Origin: Aestuariivita sp.
GTDB taxonomy: Bacteria; Pseudomonadota; Alphaproteobacteria; Rhodobacterales; Rhodobacteraceae
Assembly (NCBI RefSeq): GCF_021404545.1
Contig: NZ_JAAWWD010000036.1
Location: 1-64,000 of the forward strand
Reading direction: 5' to 3'
DNA length: 64,000 bases
Of this stretch, positions 1 through 9,925 are shown piece by piece (position 1 is the first letter of the stretch; the number at the start of each line of letters is the position of its first letter). The position numbers and the translations under genes were made by a program. A model generated the notes under the pieces. It made no database searches. It saw only the letters and a list, made by a program, of their open reading frames with translations, and was not told where the DNA came from.

Positions 1-298
1 CCCGCCCCCCCCCCCCGGGGCCCCGGGGTGCGCCTTCAAACCCAAGCAATGTGGCTCCATCTTTGCCCCCTGCCGATTTGTGATGATAAACCTGCCCGTG
101 TCCATTCAATCCTCCCTTTTGGAAGTTTGAATCAGAACTCACTGGTTTTGGGAATCCTGAATCTCAACAGACCCTAGAGCGGCTGCGCCGCGCACGATGC
201 TTGGTCTGGCGCGGGTGAGCCTTGTCGCCCGGCTCGGGTCACCGTTTGCGATTGGGTGATCCAGAGCCAAGCAGGCGGAAATGTTCGCGGGATCGGGC
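1..298. other. Left edge, no gene identified
   Basis: No convincing coding region is seen. The first 28 bases are almost pure C and G (a C run then alternating G4/C4 blocks), which could be a natural GC tract or an assembly edge. A small stem GAGCC/GGCTC lies at 217-235, just downstream of the minus-strand lpdA stop, but it has no T tract, so I do not call it a terminator. Bases 95-170 are AT-richer and hold a short ATTCAA/TTGAAT inverted repeat. Confidence 0.4.
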
Positions 299-1687
299 CT
301 AGCTGTGGATCGGGCCGTCGCCGCAGGCCAGTGCCGCCTCGCGCACCGCTTCGGAATAGGTGGGGTGCGCGTGACAGGTCAGCGCCAGATCCTCGGCCGA
401 GGCGCCAAACTCCATCGCGACGCAGATCTCGTGGATCAGATCTCCGGCCGCCGGGCCGATGATATGCGCCCCCAGGATACGGTCGGTGTCTTTGTCGGCG
501 AGGATTTTGACAAACCCGTCTGCGGCGAAATTGGCCTTGGCACGACCATTGCCCATGAAGGAGAACTTTCCGACCTTGTAGGCACGCCCCTGATCTTTCA
601 GCGATTGCTCGGTCTCGCCCACATTGGCGACCTCTGGATGTGTATAGATCACACCAGGGATGACGCCATAGTTCACATGGCCATGTTTGCCCGCGACCTG
701 TTCGGCGACGGCCATGCCCTCATCTTCGGCCTTGTGGGCGAGCATCGGTCCGTCGATGCAATCGCCGATCGCGTAGATGCCTTTGACATTGGTTTGCCAA
801 TCGGCGCCCACATTGATCTGACCGCGCGGCGACATCTCAATCCCCAGCGCGTCGAGGCCCAGCCCGTCCGTATAGGGTTTGCGACCGGTGGCCAGCAGGA
901 CGACATCCGCATCCAGCACGTGCTCGCTGTCATCCTTGCGCAGTTTGTAAGTGACTTTCGCCTTGGTTTTGGTCGCGTCTGTTTTTTGAACCGCAGCACC
1001 CATCACAAAGGTCAGACCCTGTTTCTTGAGGATCCGCTGGAAGGTCTTTTGAATCTCGCCGTCCATGCCCGGAGTGATTGCATCGAGGTACTCGATCACC
1101 GTGACCTCGGAACCCAGGCGGCTATAGACCGATCCCAGTTCAAGGCCGATCACACCTGCGCCGATCACGACCATCTTCTTGGGTACTTTGCCCAGCTCCA
1201 GCGCCCCTGTGGAGGTCACAACTACCTTTTCATCGACCTCGACGCCCGGTAGCGAGGCGGGTTCTGACCCCGACGCGATGATGATGTTCTTGGCTGTGTG
1301 GACCTCATCACCGACCTTGACCTGGCCCGCCGCTGGAACTGCGGCCCAGCCCTTGATCCAGTCGATCTTGTTCTTTTTAAAGAGAAACTCGATGCCCTTG
1401 GTGTTCTGGCCGATGGTGTCTTCCTTATAGGCCATCATCTGTTTCCAATCGACCGACGGCGTCTTGCCCTTCAGCCCCATCGCGGCGAAGTTATGCTCGG
1501 CCTCGTGCAGCATGTGCGATGCGTGCAGGAGCGCCTTGGAGGGGATGCAGCCCACGTTCAGGCAGGTCCCGCCCAGCGTTTCGCGCCCTTCGACACAGGC
1601 GACCTTCAGGCCCAATTGCGCGCAGCGGATGGCGCAGACATAGCCGCCGGGGCCCGAGCCGATGATGATCACGTCATAATTTGCCAT
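299..1687 (-). CDS. lpdA: Dihydrolipoyl dehydrogenase (E3)
   Basis: This is the FAD-dependent E3 subunit that reoxidises dihydrolipoamide on the 2-oxoacid dehydrogenase E2 core and passes electrons to NAD+. The 462-residue length is normal. Visible are the N-terminal FAD Rossmann motif GSGPGG (residues 10-15), the redox disulfide in [13 protein letters not shown] (C42 and C47), a second nucleotide-binding motif [14 protein letters not shown] near residue 175, and the C-terminal HPTYSEA segment that carries the catalytic His-Glu pair. It is the last TCA-related gene on the minus strand, separated from sucB by a MAPEG-like gene and a small ORF. By position it is the E3 of the 2-oxoglutarate complex, but it could also serve other 2-oxoacid dehydrogenases. 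Confidence 0.96.
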   Translation of the reverse strand: MANYDVIIIGSGPGGYVCAIRCAQLGLKVACVEGRETLGGTCLNVGCIPSKALLHASHMLHEAEHNFAAMGLKGKTPSVDWKQMMAYKEDTIGQNTKGIEFLFKKNKIDWIKGWAAVPAAGQVKVGDEVHTAKNIIIASGSEPASLPGVEVDEKVVVTSTGALELGKVPKKMVVIGAGVIGLELGSVYSRLGSEVTVIEYLDAITPGMDGEIQKTFQRILKKQGLTFVMGAAVQKTDATKTKAKVTYKLRKDDSEHVLDADVVLLATGRKPYTDGLGLDALGIEMSPRGQINVGADWQTNVKGIYAIGDCIDGPMLAHKAEDEGMAVAEQVAGKHGHVNYGVIPGVIYTHPEVANVGETEQSLKDQGRAYKVGKFSFMGNGRAKANFAADGFVKILADKDTDRILGAHIIGPAAGDLIHEICVAMEFGASAEDLALTCHAHPTYSEAVREAALACGDGPIHS

Positions 1688-1716
1688 TGCGTTGGTCCTT
1701 TTTGTCTGCGGGAGAT

Positions 1717-1765
1717 GGGGCTCTGCCCTCGGACCCCCGGTAAAATTTATGATCCCAAAGACGGA
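1717..1765 (-). repeat. 3' stem-loop element, copy A
   Basis: Read on the minus strand, this begins at the first base after the MAPEG-like stop codon: a CCGTCTTTGG box, an AT-rich TAAATTTT stretch, CCGGGGG, then a small hairpin GGGC-AGA-GCCC. The same order of parts occurs directly after two other unrelated stop codons (37667-37722 and 49186-49235). This copy is the most diverged and has the shortest stem. Confidence 0.5.
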
Positions 1766-2173
1766 TCAGATCAGGGCTGCGATCAGCATGAGGATCGTGG
1801 CGCCAAAGCCGACCATCCAGATCACGCTGCGCCACGGGGCGAGGCCGAAGTAATAGGCCGGAACATAGAGGATGCGCGCGATCAAATAAGCATAGGCGCA
1901 CGCCACGGTGAGCGGGGTGGACTGATCGGCGAGGGTGACGACCACGCAGGCGATGGTGAAAAGGATCAGCCCTTCGAAGTGGTTGTTGAGCGCGCGGTAG
2001 AGGCGGGCGGTCTTGTCCGAGAGCAGATCCTCCATTGACCCGCCTAACTTGGAGCGGTCGCGTGCCGTCATAGTCTTGGCGCCGAGTTCGCGATTGGCCG
2101 GCACGGACATCAAGACGAACTGGACGACCTGAAGGAGGGCTGCAAGGGTGAGGGCCGTGAGTTCGGGGGTCAT
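1766..2173 (-). CDS. MAPEG family membrane protein
   Basis: A 135-residue protein with about four hydrophobic segments and the MAPEG-type pattern: MTPELTALTLAALLQ at the start, an ARLYRALNNHFEGL segment near the middle and YLIARILYVPAYYFG towards the end. MAPEG proteins include glutathione-dependent transferases, but bacterial members of this short type have no assigned substrate, so none is given. I chose ATG at 2173 because family members typically begin MTPELTAL; an in-frame ATG at 2200 would overlap the upstream ORF and has no better ribosome site. It sits between sucB and lpdA on the same strand. Confidence 0.75.
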   Translation of the reverse strand: MTPELTALTLAALLQVVQFVLMSVPANRELGAKTMTARDRSKLGGSMEDLLSDKTARLYRALNNHFEGLILFTIACVVVTLADQSTPLTVACAYAYLIARILYVPAYYFGLAPWRSVIWMVGFGATILMLIAALI

Positions 2174-2177
2174 GTGA

Positions 2178-2528
2178 TCAAACAAAACTCGATAGGTCAT
2201 TTCGCATTGCAGCTTTCAATGCCTTTGTTGCGTTCACTCGTGCATTAGAATCGGGCTCAGTGTCTGCCCAACCATTGAGCGTCGGCAGTACTTCTGGCGG
2301 GCAGACAAGTTCGAACCTCAGGAGCCAATGCCCCAAAAGTATAGAGTTCTCGTGGTCAACTCCACATTGTTCTTGGTGCATCCACGCCTCTGCCAAACCT
2401 AGATATGCCGCCTTGCGCTCATCGTACATTCGTTGTCTCGCTGAAGACCTAGTCGACAACCAATATTGGGCTACGGCAGTCACTATTGAACCGAGACCAA
2501 ATGCCGTAACAAGCGCAACCAAGTACAA
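2178..2528 (-). CDS. Small hypothetical membrane-anchored protein
   Basis: A 116-residue ORF with a TTG start preceded by a weak GATAGG. The first 20 residues form one hydrophobic helix (LVALVTAFGLGSIVTAVA), followed by a soluble, charged domain. No family is recognised. The base composition (close to 50% GC by eye) is clearly lower than the surrounding TCA genes, and it lies between sucB and the MAPEG-like gene, so it may be a late insertion. It could be a real single-helix protein or a spurious ORF. Confidence 0.45.
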   Translation of the reverse strand: MYLVALVTAFGLGSIVTAVAQYWLSTRSSARQRMYDERKAAYLGLAEAWMHQEQCGVDHENSILLGHWLLRFELVCPPEVLPTLNGWADTEPDSNARVNATKALKAAMRNDLSSFV

Positions 2529-2613
2529 AACCTATCCACCCGACGCGTTTTTGCATCTGAAAGTCCTAGGACGGGTGTCAGTTTGTCCGCCCGTGGCGCC
2601 TGCGACACGGGCA

Positions 2614-2668
2614 GCGCCCGACCGCCCCCCATGGGCGGGCGCTTTGCGCCCACCCTGCGGTCGGGCGC
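2614..2668. repeat. Nested palindromic intergenic element
   Basis: An outer 12-bp perfect inverted repeat, GCGCCCGACCGC (2614-2625) with GCGGTCGGGCGC (2657-2668), encloses an inner stem GGGCGC (2637-2642) and GCGCCC (2646-2651) with a TTT loop. It lies 36 bp downstream of the sucB stop on the minus strand. There is no clean T tract, so it looks more like a dispersed palindrome or mRNA 3'-end stabiliser than an intrinsic terminator. Confidence 0.6.
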
Positions 2669-2704
2669 CGCCCTCTGTAAAGAACGGTACGAGCGACAGC
2701 AGCA

Positions 2705-4207
2705 TCACAAATCCATCAACAACCGCCGCGGATCTTCCAGCGCCTCTTTCACGCGGACAAGGAAGGTCACGGCCCCTTTGCCGTCCACGATCCGGTGGTC
2801 ATAGGACAGCGCCAGATACATCATCGGGCGGATCACGATCTCTCCGCCGACAACCATGGGCCGGTCCTGGATCTTGTGCATACCCAGAATGCCCGATTGC
2901 GGCGGGTTGAGGATCGGGGCGCTCATCAGCGAGCCATAGACACCGCCATTTGAGAGCGTGAACGTACCGCCCTGCATTTCGGCCATCGACAACTTGCCAT
3001 CTCGGGCGCGTTTGCCCTTTTCGGCAATGGCCTTCTCGATCTCGGCAAAGCTCATCCGATCCGCGTCGCGGATCACCGGCACCACGAGGCCTTGCGGAGT
3101 GCCCGCCGCCACACCCATATGCACGAAATTCTTGTAGACGATGTCGGTGCCGTCAATCTCGGCATTGACCTCGGGCACCTCCTTCAACGCATGGCAGCAG
3201 GCCTTGGTGAAAAAGGACATAAAGCCCAGGCGCACACCGTGCTTTTTCTCGAACGCATCCTTGTAGGTTTTGCGCAGCTCCATGCAGGCGCCCATATCCA
3301 CCTCGTTAAAGGTGGTCAGGATCGCGGCGGTGTTCTGCGCGTCCTTGAGCCGTTTGGCGATGGTCTGGCGCAGACGGGTCATTTTCACCCGCTCTTCGCG
3401 CGCCGCGTCCTCCGCCGCCACGGGGGCCCGTGGGGCGGCGGCAGGGGTGGCGGCCGGCACCGGGGCCGAGGCGGCGGCGATCGCTTTGGCGACATCGTCT
3501 TTCATGATGCGGCCATCGCGGCCGGTGCCTGTCACGGCATCGGCCGATAGCCCCGCCTCGGCCATGGCTTTCTGGGCAGAGGGGGCGTTTTCAACATCCT
3601 TACCGGAGGCAGCGGCCGGTTCGGGAGCGGGCGCGGCCGCAGGGGCGGTTACGGCGCCTGAGGCCGAGATTACGGCTAGCTTGGCCGACGCCTCCACCGT
3701 TGCCCCTTCGGGAGCCGTGATTTCGGCCAGCACACCGGCGGCGGGGGCCGGCACCTCGACCGAGACCTTGTCGGTTTCCAATTCACAAAGCATTTCGTCC
3801 TGCGCCACAGCATCGCCCACGGCCTTGAACCAGGTCGACACGGTGGCCTCTGTCACGCTTTCGCCCAAAGTGGGGACCATCACATCAACGCTGTCGCCGC
3901 CGGTCTCAGGTGAGGCGGTCGGAGCCGGATCGGGTTTGGCGGCGGGCGGCTCTCCCTGCGGCGCGCCCGCCCCTTCGGCGATCGTGGCCAGGAGCGCGTC
4001 GACGCCTACGGTCTCGCCTTCGGCGGCGACGATCTCGCCCATGGTCCCTGCGACGGGGCTGGGAACCTCGACGGTGACCTTGTCGGTTTCCAGCTCGCAC
4101 AGCATCTCGTCCACGGCAATCGCATCGCCTGGCTTTTTGAACCAGGTCGCAACCGTTGCTTCGGTCACGGATTCGCCCAGGGTGGGCACGCGCACTTCGG
4201 TGGTCAT
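2705..4207 (-). CDS. sucB: 2-oxoglutarate dehydrogenase E2, two lipoyl domains
   Basis: Dihydrolipoyl succinyltransferase, the core of the 2-oxoglutarate dehydrogenase complex, which transfers succinyl to CoA. There are two tandem lipoyl domains (residues about 1-76 and 108-182), each with the ETDKV lipoylation motif (first lysine K43). They are joined by Ala/Pro-rich linkers to a peripheral-subunit-binding domain (about 208-245, [14 protein letters not shown]) and a C-terminal catalytic domain with the SYDHRIVDG active-site motif. The well-studied E. coli protein has one lipoyl domain, so the duplication is notable. It starts 4 bp after the sucA stop, so co-translation is likely. Confidence 0.96.
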   Translation of the reverse strand: MTTEVRVPTLGESVTEATVATWFKKPGDAIAVDEMLCELETDKVTVEVPSPVAGTMGEIVAAEGETVGVDALLATIAEGAGAPQGEPPAAKPDPAPTASPETGGDSVDVMVPTLGESVTEATVSTWFKAVGDAVAQDEMLCELETDKVSVEVPAPAAGVLAEITAPEGATVEASAKLAVISASGAVTAPAAAPAPEPAAASGKDVENAPSAQKAMAEAGLSADAVTGTGRDGRIMKDDVAKAIAAASAPVPAATPAAAPRAPVAAEDAAREERVKMTRLRQTIAKRLKDAQNTAAILTTFNEVDMGACMELRKTYKDAFEKKHGVRLGFMSFFTKACCHALKEVPEVNAEIDGTDIVYKNFVHMGVAAGTPQGLVVPVIRDADRMSFAEIEKAIAEKGKRARDGKLSMAEMQGGTFTLSNGGVYGSLMSAPILNPPQSGILGMHKIQDRPMVVGGEIVIRPMMYLALSYDHRIVDGKGAVTFLVRVKEALEDPRRLLMDL

Positions 4208-4210
4208 GGT

Positions 4211-7174
4211 TTAGTTTCCTTCGATCGTCAGCGCTTCGTTCACGAGCGCGCTTTGTTGGGCTTTGTGTTGGCTGGCCAATCCGGTGGCGGGAGAGGCCGA
4301 TGTGGCGCGTCCCACATAGAGCGGGCGTTTGTGTTTGGCGTCGATGCGACCAAGGACCCATTCGATATTGGGTTCGATAAAGCTCCATGCGCCCTGATTC
4401 TTGGGTTCCTCCTGACACCAGACCATTTCGGCCCCCTTGAAGCGCTCCAACTCCTTGACCAGCGAGATGGCCGGGAAGGGATAGAACTGTTCGATCCTGA
4501 GCAGATAGACATCGTCAATGCCGCGCGCGTCGCGTTCTTCCAGAAGATCGTAATAAACCTTGCCCGAGCACATCACGACACGCTTGATCTTGTCGTCGGA
4601 TTTCAGTGTGGTGTCCGACAGACCGTGCTGCGCATCGTCCCAGAGCACGCGGTGGAACGAGGAGCCGGTCACGAAGTCTTCGGTCTTCGAGACCGCCAGC
4701 TTGTGGCGCAGCAGGGATTTGGGTGTCATCAGGATCAGCGGTTTGCGGAAATCGCGATGCAGCTGGCGGCGCAGGATATGGAAGTAGTTTGCCGGTGTCG
4801 TGCAGTTGGCCACGATCCAATTGTCCTGGCCGCATTGCTGGAGGAACCGCTCAAGCCGGGCCGAGGAGTGTTCGGGGCCTTGCCCCTCGAACCCATGCGG
4901 CAGAAGGCACACCAAACCCGACATCCGCAGCCATTTGCTTTCGCCGGAGCTGATGAACTGATCGAACATGATCTGCGCACCATTGGCGAAATCGCCGAAC
5001 TGCGCTTCCCACATGGTCAGCGCGTTGGGTTCGGCCAGCGAATAGCCATATTCAAAGCCCAGCACCGCATATTCCGAGAGCATCGAATCGATAACCTCGT
5101 ATTGGGCCTGTCCTTCGCGGATGTGGTTGAGGGAATAGTACCGCTCCTCCGTCTCCTGATTGATGATGCCGGAGTGGCGTTGCGAGAACGTCCCACGTGT
5201 CGAATCCTGCCCCGCAAGGCGGACCGGATACCCTTCCGTCAGAAGCGAGCCAAAGGCCAGCGCTTCTCCGGTGGCCCAGTCGAACCCTTCACCGGTCTCG
5301 AACATCTTGGCCCGTGCATCCAAGAGCCGACCGACGGTCTTGTGCAGGGGGAAGCCATCGGGCACGCGGGTCAGCGCGGCGCCGACCTGTTCCAGCGTTT
5401 CGGGCGGAATGGCCGTGTTGCCGCGCACGTAATCGTCCTTGTTGCGGTCCAGATGTGACCAGCGGCCATCCAACCAGTCCGCCTTGTTGGGCTTATAGTT
5501 CTTACCGGCCTCGAACTCATCGTTCAGATGGGCCTGAAAGGCGGCCTTCATATCCTCGATCTCGCCTTCGGGGATAAGACCGTCCTTGACCAGCCGCTCG
5601 GTATAGAGGGCCAGGGTCGTTTTGTGCGACTTGATCTTTTTGTACATGATCGGGTTGGTGAACATCGGCTCATCGCCTTCGTTATGGCCAAACCGGCGAT
5701 AGCAGAAGATGTCGATCACCACGTCCTTGTGAAACTTCTGCCGGAACTCGGTGGCGACCTTGGCGGCATGCACCACCGCTTCCGGGTCGTCTCCATTGAC
5801 GTGGAAAATCGGCGCCTCGACCATCAGCGCGATATCGGTCGGATAAGGCGAAGAGCGTGAGAAATGCGGCGCGGTGGTGAACCCGATCTGGTTATTGACC
5901 ACGATATGCATGGTGCCACCTGTGCGATGTCCGCGCAGGCCCGAGAGGCCGAACCCTTCGGCCACCACGCCCTGACCGGCAAAAGCCGCGTCGCCGTGCA
6001 GCAAAATACCCATGACAGCGGTGCGATTGCTGTCGTTGCGCTGGTCTTGCTTGGCGCGGACCTTGCCCAGAACGACAGGATTGACGGCCTCAAGGTGGCT
6101 GGGGTTGGCGGTCAGCGACAAATGCACCGAATTGCTGTCGAACTCCCGATCCGACGACGCGCCCAGATGGTACTTCACATCGCCTGAGCCATCGACATCC
6201 TCGGGCTTGAAGCTGCCGCCCTGAAATTCATTGAAGATCGCGCGGTAGGGTTTGCGCATCACATTGGCCAGCACCGACAGACGGCCTCGATGCGGCATGC
6301 CGATCACGATCTCTTTGATGCCCAGGGCGCCGCCGCGTTTGATGATCTGTTCCATCGCGGGGATCAGGCTTTCGCCCCCATCGAGGCCGAACCGCTTGGT
6401 GCCCATGTATTTGACATGCAGAAATTTCTCGAAACCTTCGGCCTCCACCATCTTGTTGAGGATGGCTTTGCGGCCTTCGCGGGTAAAGGCGATCTCCTTG
6501 CCGAACCCTTCGATCCGTTCCTTGAGCCAAGCCGCCTCCTCGGGGTTGGAGATGTGCATGTATTGCAGGGCAAAAGTGCCGCAATAGGTCCGTTTGACGA
6601 TCTCGACGATCTGGCGCATGGACGCCGTCTGAAGGCCCAGAACATTGTCGATAAAGATGGGGCGGTCGATATCCGCATCGCCAAAGCCATAGGTCTTGGG
6701 ATCAAGCTCGGGATGCGGGGTCTGATCGTGCATTCCCAAAGGATCGAGATCGGCCACCAGATGGCCCCGGATCCGATAGGCGCGGATGAGCATCAGCGCG
6801 CGGATACTGTCGAGCACGGCGCGTTTGATCTGATCATCGCTGACCGGCACATTCTGTTCGGCGGCCTTGGCCTTGATCTTGTCGCCCGCGGCCTTCATCT
6901 CCACCGCCGCCTCGGCCCATTCACCGGTCAGCGCAGAAGTGAGGTCGTCCTGCGGCACTGGCGGCCAGTCGGCCCGTGCCCAGGAAGGGCCTGCGGCCTC
7001 TTTCTTCACATCGATCTCGGTGTCGCCCAGCTGACGAAAGAACTCCGCCCAGGCCGCATCGACCGCACCCGGATCATTGGCGAACCGCGCATACATCTGT
7101 TCGAGATATTCGGCGTTGTGGCCTTGCATGAAGCTGGAGGCCTTGAAGACGTCATTGGGAGACTGGTCGGTCAT
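4211..7174 (-). CDS. sucA: 2-oxoglutarate dehydrogenase E1
   Basis: The thiamine-diphosphate E1 component decarboxylates 2-oxoglutarate and succinylates the lipoyl groups of SucB. At 987 residues it has the usual length and begins MTDQSPNDVF with the FMQGHNAEYLEQMYARF segment that typifies SucA N-termini. Characteristic blocks include GMPHRGRLSVL, YHLGASS and RFGHNEGDEP in the catalytic half. The ATG at 7174 has an AGAGG ribosome site at good spacing and overlaps the DUF805 stop as ATGA, which implies translational coupling. A longer reading up to 7243 is not supported. Confidence 0.97.
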   Translation of the reverse strand: MTDQSPNDVFKASSFMQGHNAEYLEQMYARFANDPGAVDAAWAEFFRQLGDTEIDVKKEAAGPSWARADWPPVPQDDLTSALTGEWAEAAVEMKAAGDKIKAKAAEQNVPVSDDQIKRAVLDSIRALMLIRAYRIRGHLVADLDPLGMHDQTPHPELDPKTYGFGDADIDRPIFIDNVLGLQTASMRQIVEIVKRTYCGTFALQYMHISNPEEAAWLKERIEGFGKEIAFTREGRKAILNKMVEAEGFEKFLHVKYMGTKRFGLDGGESLIPAMEQIIKRGGALGIKEIVIGMPHRGRLSVLANVMRKPYRAIFNEFQGGSFKPEDVDGSGDVKYHLGASSDREFDSNSVHLSLTANPSHLEAVNPVVLGKVRAKQDQRNDSNRTAVMGILLHGDAAFAGQGVVAEGFGLSGLRGHRTGGTMHIVVNNQIGFTTAPHFSRSSPYPTDIALMVEAPIFHVNGDDPEAVVHAAKVATEFRQKFHKDVVIDIFCYRRFGHNEGDEPMFTNPIMYKKIKSHKTTLALYTERLVKDGLIPEGEIEDMKAAFQAHLNDEFEAGKNYKPNKADWLDGRWSHLDRNKDDYVRGNTAIPPETLEQVGAALTRVPDGFPLHKTVGRLLDARAKMFETGEGFDWATGEALAFGSLLTEGYPVRLAGQDSTRGTFSQRHSGIINQETEERYYSLNHIREGQAQYEVIDSMLSEYAVLGFEYGYSLAEPNALTMWEAQFGDFANGAQIMFDQFISSGESKWLRMSGLVCLLPHGFEGQGPEHSSARLERFLQQCGQDNWIVANCTTPANYFHILRRQLHRDFRKPLILMTPKSLLRHKLAVSKTEDFVTGSSFHRVLWDDAQHGLSDTTLKSDDKIKRVVMCSGKVYYDLLEERDARGIDDVYLLRIEQFYPFPAISLVKELERFKGAEMVWCQEEPKNQGAWSFIEPNIEWVLGRIDAKHKRPLYVGRATSASPATGLASQHKAQQSALVNEALTIEGN

Positions 7175-7671
7175 GTCGTTACCTCTGTTGGGGTTGGACC
7201 GTATTGATTTGTGCCCGGTTCGGTCGGCCGGGTCAGCCACCACAGGACAAGCAGCGGTGATATAAGAAAGACAAGGGCGGCAGGGATCAGGATCAGGGCG
7301 CTGATCGCACCGACTTCCGGTGCCGCGCCGACAGCGTCGCCAATGCCGAGGCTAATGTTGAGAAACACACCGATCCCGATCGTTACGATCAGCGGGTAGA
7401 GCAGATAGAGACCCGATCGTCCGGTATCGTGCATCCGGCGCCAGCCGACGGCAAGCGACGGGACCAGCGTTACGATATTGAACGCATTCGAAAGAATGCG
7501 CGGCTCGTCAGGGTCCCGGAACGCAGTGTTGAGGGTGGTTTCGGTAAAGCTCGCAACAAATCCGCCAAGCATACAGAATAAAAAGAACCACCAATACTCG
7601 GACCGGGAGGCGCGTCCAGAGAAGGTGGCGAACTTCCGGAAACAGATAATGACGGATTGCGAGAACGTCAT
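7171..7671 (-). CDS. DUF805 membrane protein inside the suc operon
   Basis: A 166-residue protein of the DUF805 type. It begins MTFSQSVIICFRKFATFSGRASRSEYWWF, with the family pattern of an aromatic/Arg-rich amphipathic start followed by four hydrophobic segments. Its function is unknown. It lies between sucD and sucA on the same strand, and its TGA overlaps the sucA ATG (ATGA), so it should be co-translated with the E1 subunit. A GTG start at 7680 is also possible. Why a small membrane protein would be coupled to sucA is not known. Confidence 0.8.
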   Translation of the reverse strand: MTFSQSVIICFRKFATFSGRASRSEYWWFFLFCMLGGFVASFTETTLNTAFRDPDEPRILSNAFNIVTLVPSLAVGWRRMHDTGRSGLYLLYPLIVTIGIGVFLNISLGIGDAVGAAPEVGAISALILIPAALVFLISPLLVLWWLTRPTEPGTNQYGPTPTEVTT

Positions 7672-7767
7672 GTCATCCACTCACTGGCCCAACAGGTAGC
7701 GCTGAGCCGCGCCCGCTCCAAGGCAGGCGCGGCACTCCGCACGTATGTCGGGCGGGAACGCATCTGG

Positions 7768-8649
7768 TTAACCGATGGCCTCGACCACGGCCTCACCCAG
7801 GCTCGCGGGGCTTTCGGCCACCACAATGCCAGCGGCTTTCATCGCCTCGATCTTGTCTTCGGCGCCGCCCTTGCCGCCCGCGACGATGGCACCGGCATGG
7901 CCCATACGGCGTCCCGGAGGCGCCGTGCGGCCAGCGATAAAGCCTGCGGTCGGCTTCCAACGGCCCTTTTTTTTCTCGTCGGCGAGGAACTGTGCGGCGT
8001 CCTCCTCGGCGGAACCGCCGATCTCACCGATCATGATGATCGCTTCAGTTTCGTCATCGGCCAGGAACCATTCCAGCACGTCGATATGCTCGGTGCCCTT
8101 GATCGGATCGCCACCGATGCCGACGCAAGTGGACTGGCCCAGGCCCACATCGGTGGTCTGCTTCACGGCTTCATAGGTCAGCGTTCCCGAGCGCGAGACG
8201 ACGCCCACTTTACCACGCTTGTGGATATGGCCTGGCATGATGCCGATCTTGCAGGCATCGGGCGTGATCACGCCCGGGCAGTTCGGACCGATCAGGCGGC
8301 TGGCGGAGCCTTCGAGCGCCCGCTTGACCTTCATCATGTCCAGAACCGGGATACCTTCGGTGATGCAGACGATCACTTCCATCTCGGCATCAATCGCTTC
8401 GAGGATCGAGTCCGCTGCGAAAGGGGGTGGGACATAGATGACAGAGGCGTTGGCGTCAGTCACGTGCTTGGCCTCGTGGACCGAGTTGAAGACGGGCAGA
8501 TCCAGATGGGTCATGCCGCCTTTGCCGGGGGTGACCCCGCCAACCATCTTGGTGCCATAGGCGATGGCCTGTTCGGAATGGAATGTGCCCTGGCTTCCGG
8601 TGAAACCCTGACAGATGACTTTGGTGTTTTCGTCGATGAGGACGGCCAT
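7768..8649 (-). CDS. sucD: Succinyl-CoA synthetase alpha subunit
   Basis: The alpha subunit binds CoA and carries the phosphohistidine in the interconversion of succinyl-CoA and succinate with substrate-level phosphorylation. The 293-residue length is normal. The start [29 protein letters not shown] is the CoA-binding Rossmann region, and the active-site histidine lies in [13 protein letters not shown] (about residue 246). It follows sucC after an 82-bp gap containing a strong palindrome. Confidence 0.97.
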   Translation of the reverse strand: MAVLIDENTKVICQGFTGSQGTFHSEQAIAYGTKMVGGVTPGKGGMTHLDLPVFNSVHEAKHVTDANASVIYVPPPFAADSILEAIDAEMEVIVCITEGIPVLDMMKVKRALEGSASRLIGPNCPGVITPDACKIGIMPGHIHKRGKVGVVSRSGTLTYEAVKQTTDVGLGQSTCVGIGGDPIKGTEHIDVLEWFLADDETEAIIMIGEIGGSAEEDAAQFLADEKKKGRWKPTAGFIAGRTAPPGRRMGHAGAIVAGGKGGAEDKIEAMKAAGIVVAESPASLGEAVVEAIG

Positions 8650-8671
8650 ATGAGGCGTCTCCTATATAGGT

Positions 8672-8729
8672 GTAGGGCGGGGTCCACCGCGCCCGTCTTT
8701 TCGGGGAGGCGGGACAAGTCCCGCCCTAC
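8672..8729. repeat. Palindromic element between sucC and sucD
   Basis: A strong hairpin GGCGGGAC (8708-8715), AA, GTCCCGCC (8718-8725) lies a few bases after the sucC stop on the minus strand. A longer-range pairing is also possible: GTAGGGCGGG at 8672-8681 with CCCGCCCTAC at 8720-8729. Because it sits inside an operon and lacks a T tract, it may adjust the sucC/sucD mRNA ratio by RNA processing or stability, not end transcription (inference). Confidence 0.55.
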
Positions 8730-8731
8730 GA

Positions 8732-9925
8732 TTATCCTTTGACCGCTTTCACGATTTTCTCGGCGCCGTCCTTGAGGTTGTCGGCGGCGATCACGTCCAG
8801 GCCGGAGCTGTTGATGATCTCTTTGCCCTTCTCGACATTGGTGCCTTCCAGACGCACCACCAGCGGCACCTGAAGACCGACCTCTTTCACCGCGGCCACA
8901 ACGCCTTCGGCGATGACGTCACAGCGCATGATGCCGCCGAAGATATTCACCAGAATGCCTTTGACCTGCGGATCGGAGGTGATGATCTTGAACGCTTCGG
9001 TCACTTTTTCCTTGGTGGCACCGCCACCCACGTCGAGGAAATTCGCAGGTTCGGCGCCATAGAGCTTGATGATGTCCATTGTGGCCATCGCCAGACCCGC
9101 GCCGTTGACCATGCAGCCGATTTCCCCATCCAGCGCGATATAGTTGAGGTCGTATTTCGAGGCCTCCAACTCCTTGGGGTCCTCCTCGGTCGTGTCGCGC
9201 AGCTCGGCGATGTCTGCATGGCGATAAATCGCGTTGCCATCGAAACTGACCTTGGCGTCGAGCACTTTCAGATCGCCGCTGTCGGTCACGATCAGCGGGT
9301 TGATCTCCAGCATTTCCATGTCTTTCTCGACGAAGGCCTTATAGAGCGTGCCCATCAACGCGACGCATTGCTTGACCTGCTTGCCTTCCAGACCCAGCGA
9401 GAACGCGATGCGGCGGCCGTGGAACGCCTGATAGCCCGAGGCGGGGTCGACGGAGAAGGACAGGATTTTCTCGGGCGTTGCCGCGGCCACCTCTTCGATA
9501 TCCATGCCGCCTTCGGTCGAGCACACAAATGAGATGCGGCTGGTCTGGCGGTCTACCAGAAGGGCCAGGTACATCTCGGTCTCGATACCTGAACCATCCT
9601 CGATATAGATGCGGTTGACCTGCTTGCCCGCGGGGCCGGTCTGATGCGTCACCAGCGTGCGGCCCAGCATCTTCTTGGCTTCCTCTGCGGCTTCCTCGAC
9701 CGATTTGGTCAGGCGCACGCCGCCCTTTTCGCCGGCATCGACCTCTTTGAATGACCCTTTGCCGCGCCCGCCTGCGTGGATCTGCGCCTTGACGACCCAC
9801 ATGGGCCCGTCAAGCGCGCCGGCCGCGGTTTTTGCATCTTCAGCCTTGAGCACGACGCGCCCGTCCGAAACCGGAGCGCCATAGCTGCGCAAAAGCGCCT
9901 TGGCCTGGTATTCATGGATGTTCAT
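8732..9925 (-). CDS. sucC: Succinyl-CoA synthetase beta subunit
   Basis: The ATP-grasp beta subunit binds nucleotide and succinate. Its 397 residues start [19 protein letters not shown], the family N-terminus, and show the ATP-grasp signatures [14 protein letters not shown] and [10 protein letters not shown], and the C-terminal [15 protein letters not shown] phosphate/CoA-ligase loop. It is the first gene of the minus-strand TCA operon, and its promoter region (9926-10123) holds two identical palindromes that also occur before sdhC. Confidence 0.97.
   Translation of the reverse strand: MNIHEYQAKALLRSYGAPVSDGRVVLKAEDAKTAAGALDGPMWVVKAQIHAGGRGKGSFKEVDAGEKGGVRLTKSVEEAAEEAKKMLGRTLVTHQTGPAGKQVNRIYIEDGSGIETEMYLALLVDRQTSRISFVCSTEGGMDIEEVAAATPEKILSFSVDPASGYQAFHGRRIAFSLGLEGKQVKQCVALMGTLYKAFVEKDMEMLEINPLIVTDSGDLKVLDAKVSFDGNAIYRHADIAELRDTTEEDPKELEASKYDLNYIALDGEIGCMVNGAGLAMATMDIIKLYGAEPANFLDVGGGATKEKVTEAFKIITSDPQVKGILVNIFGGIMRCDVIAEGVVAAVKEVGLQVPLVVRLEGTNVEKGKEIINSSGLDVIAADNLKDGAEKIVKAVKG

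Noticed and set aside
281-1252. Plus-strand 323-codon open frame over lpdA
   Set aside because: It is antisense to a clear dihydrolipoyl dehydrogenase; GC-rich codons commonly leave the opposite frame open. The translation has no family features.
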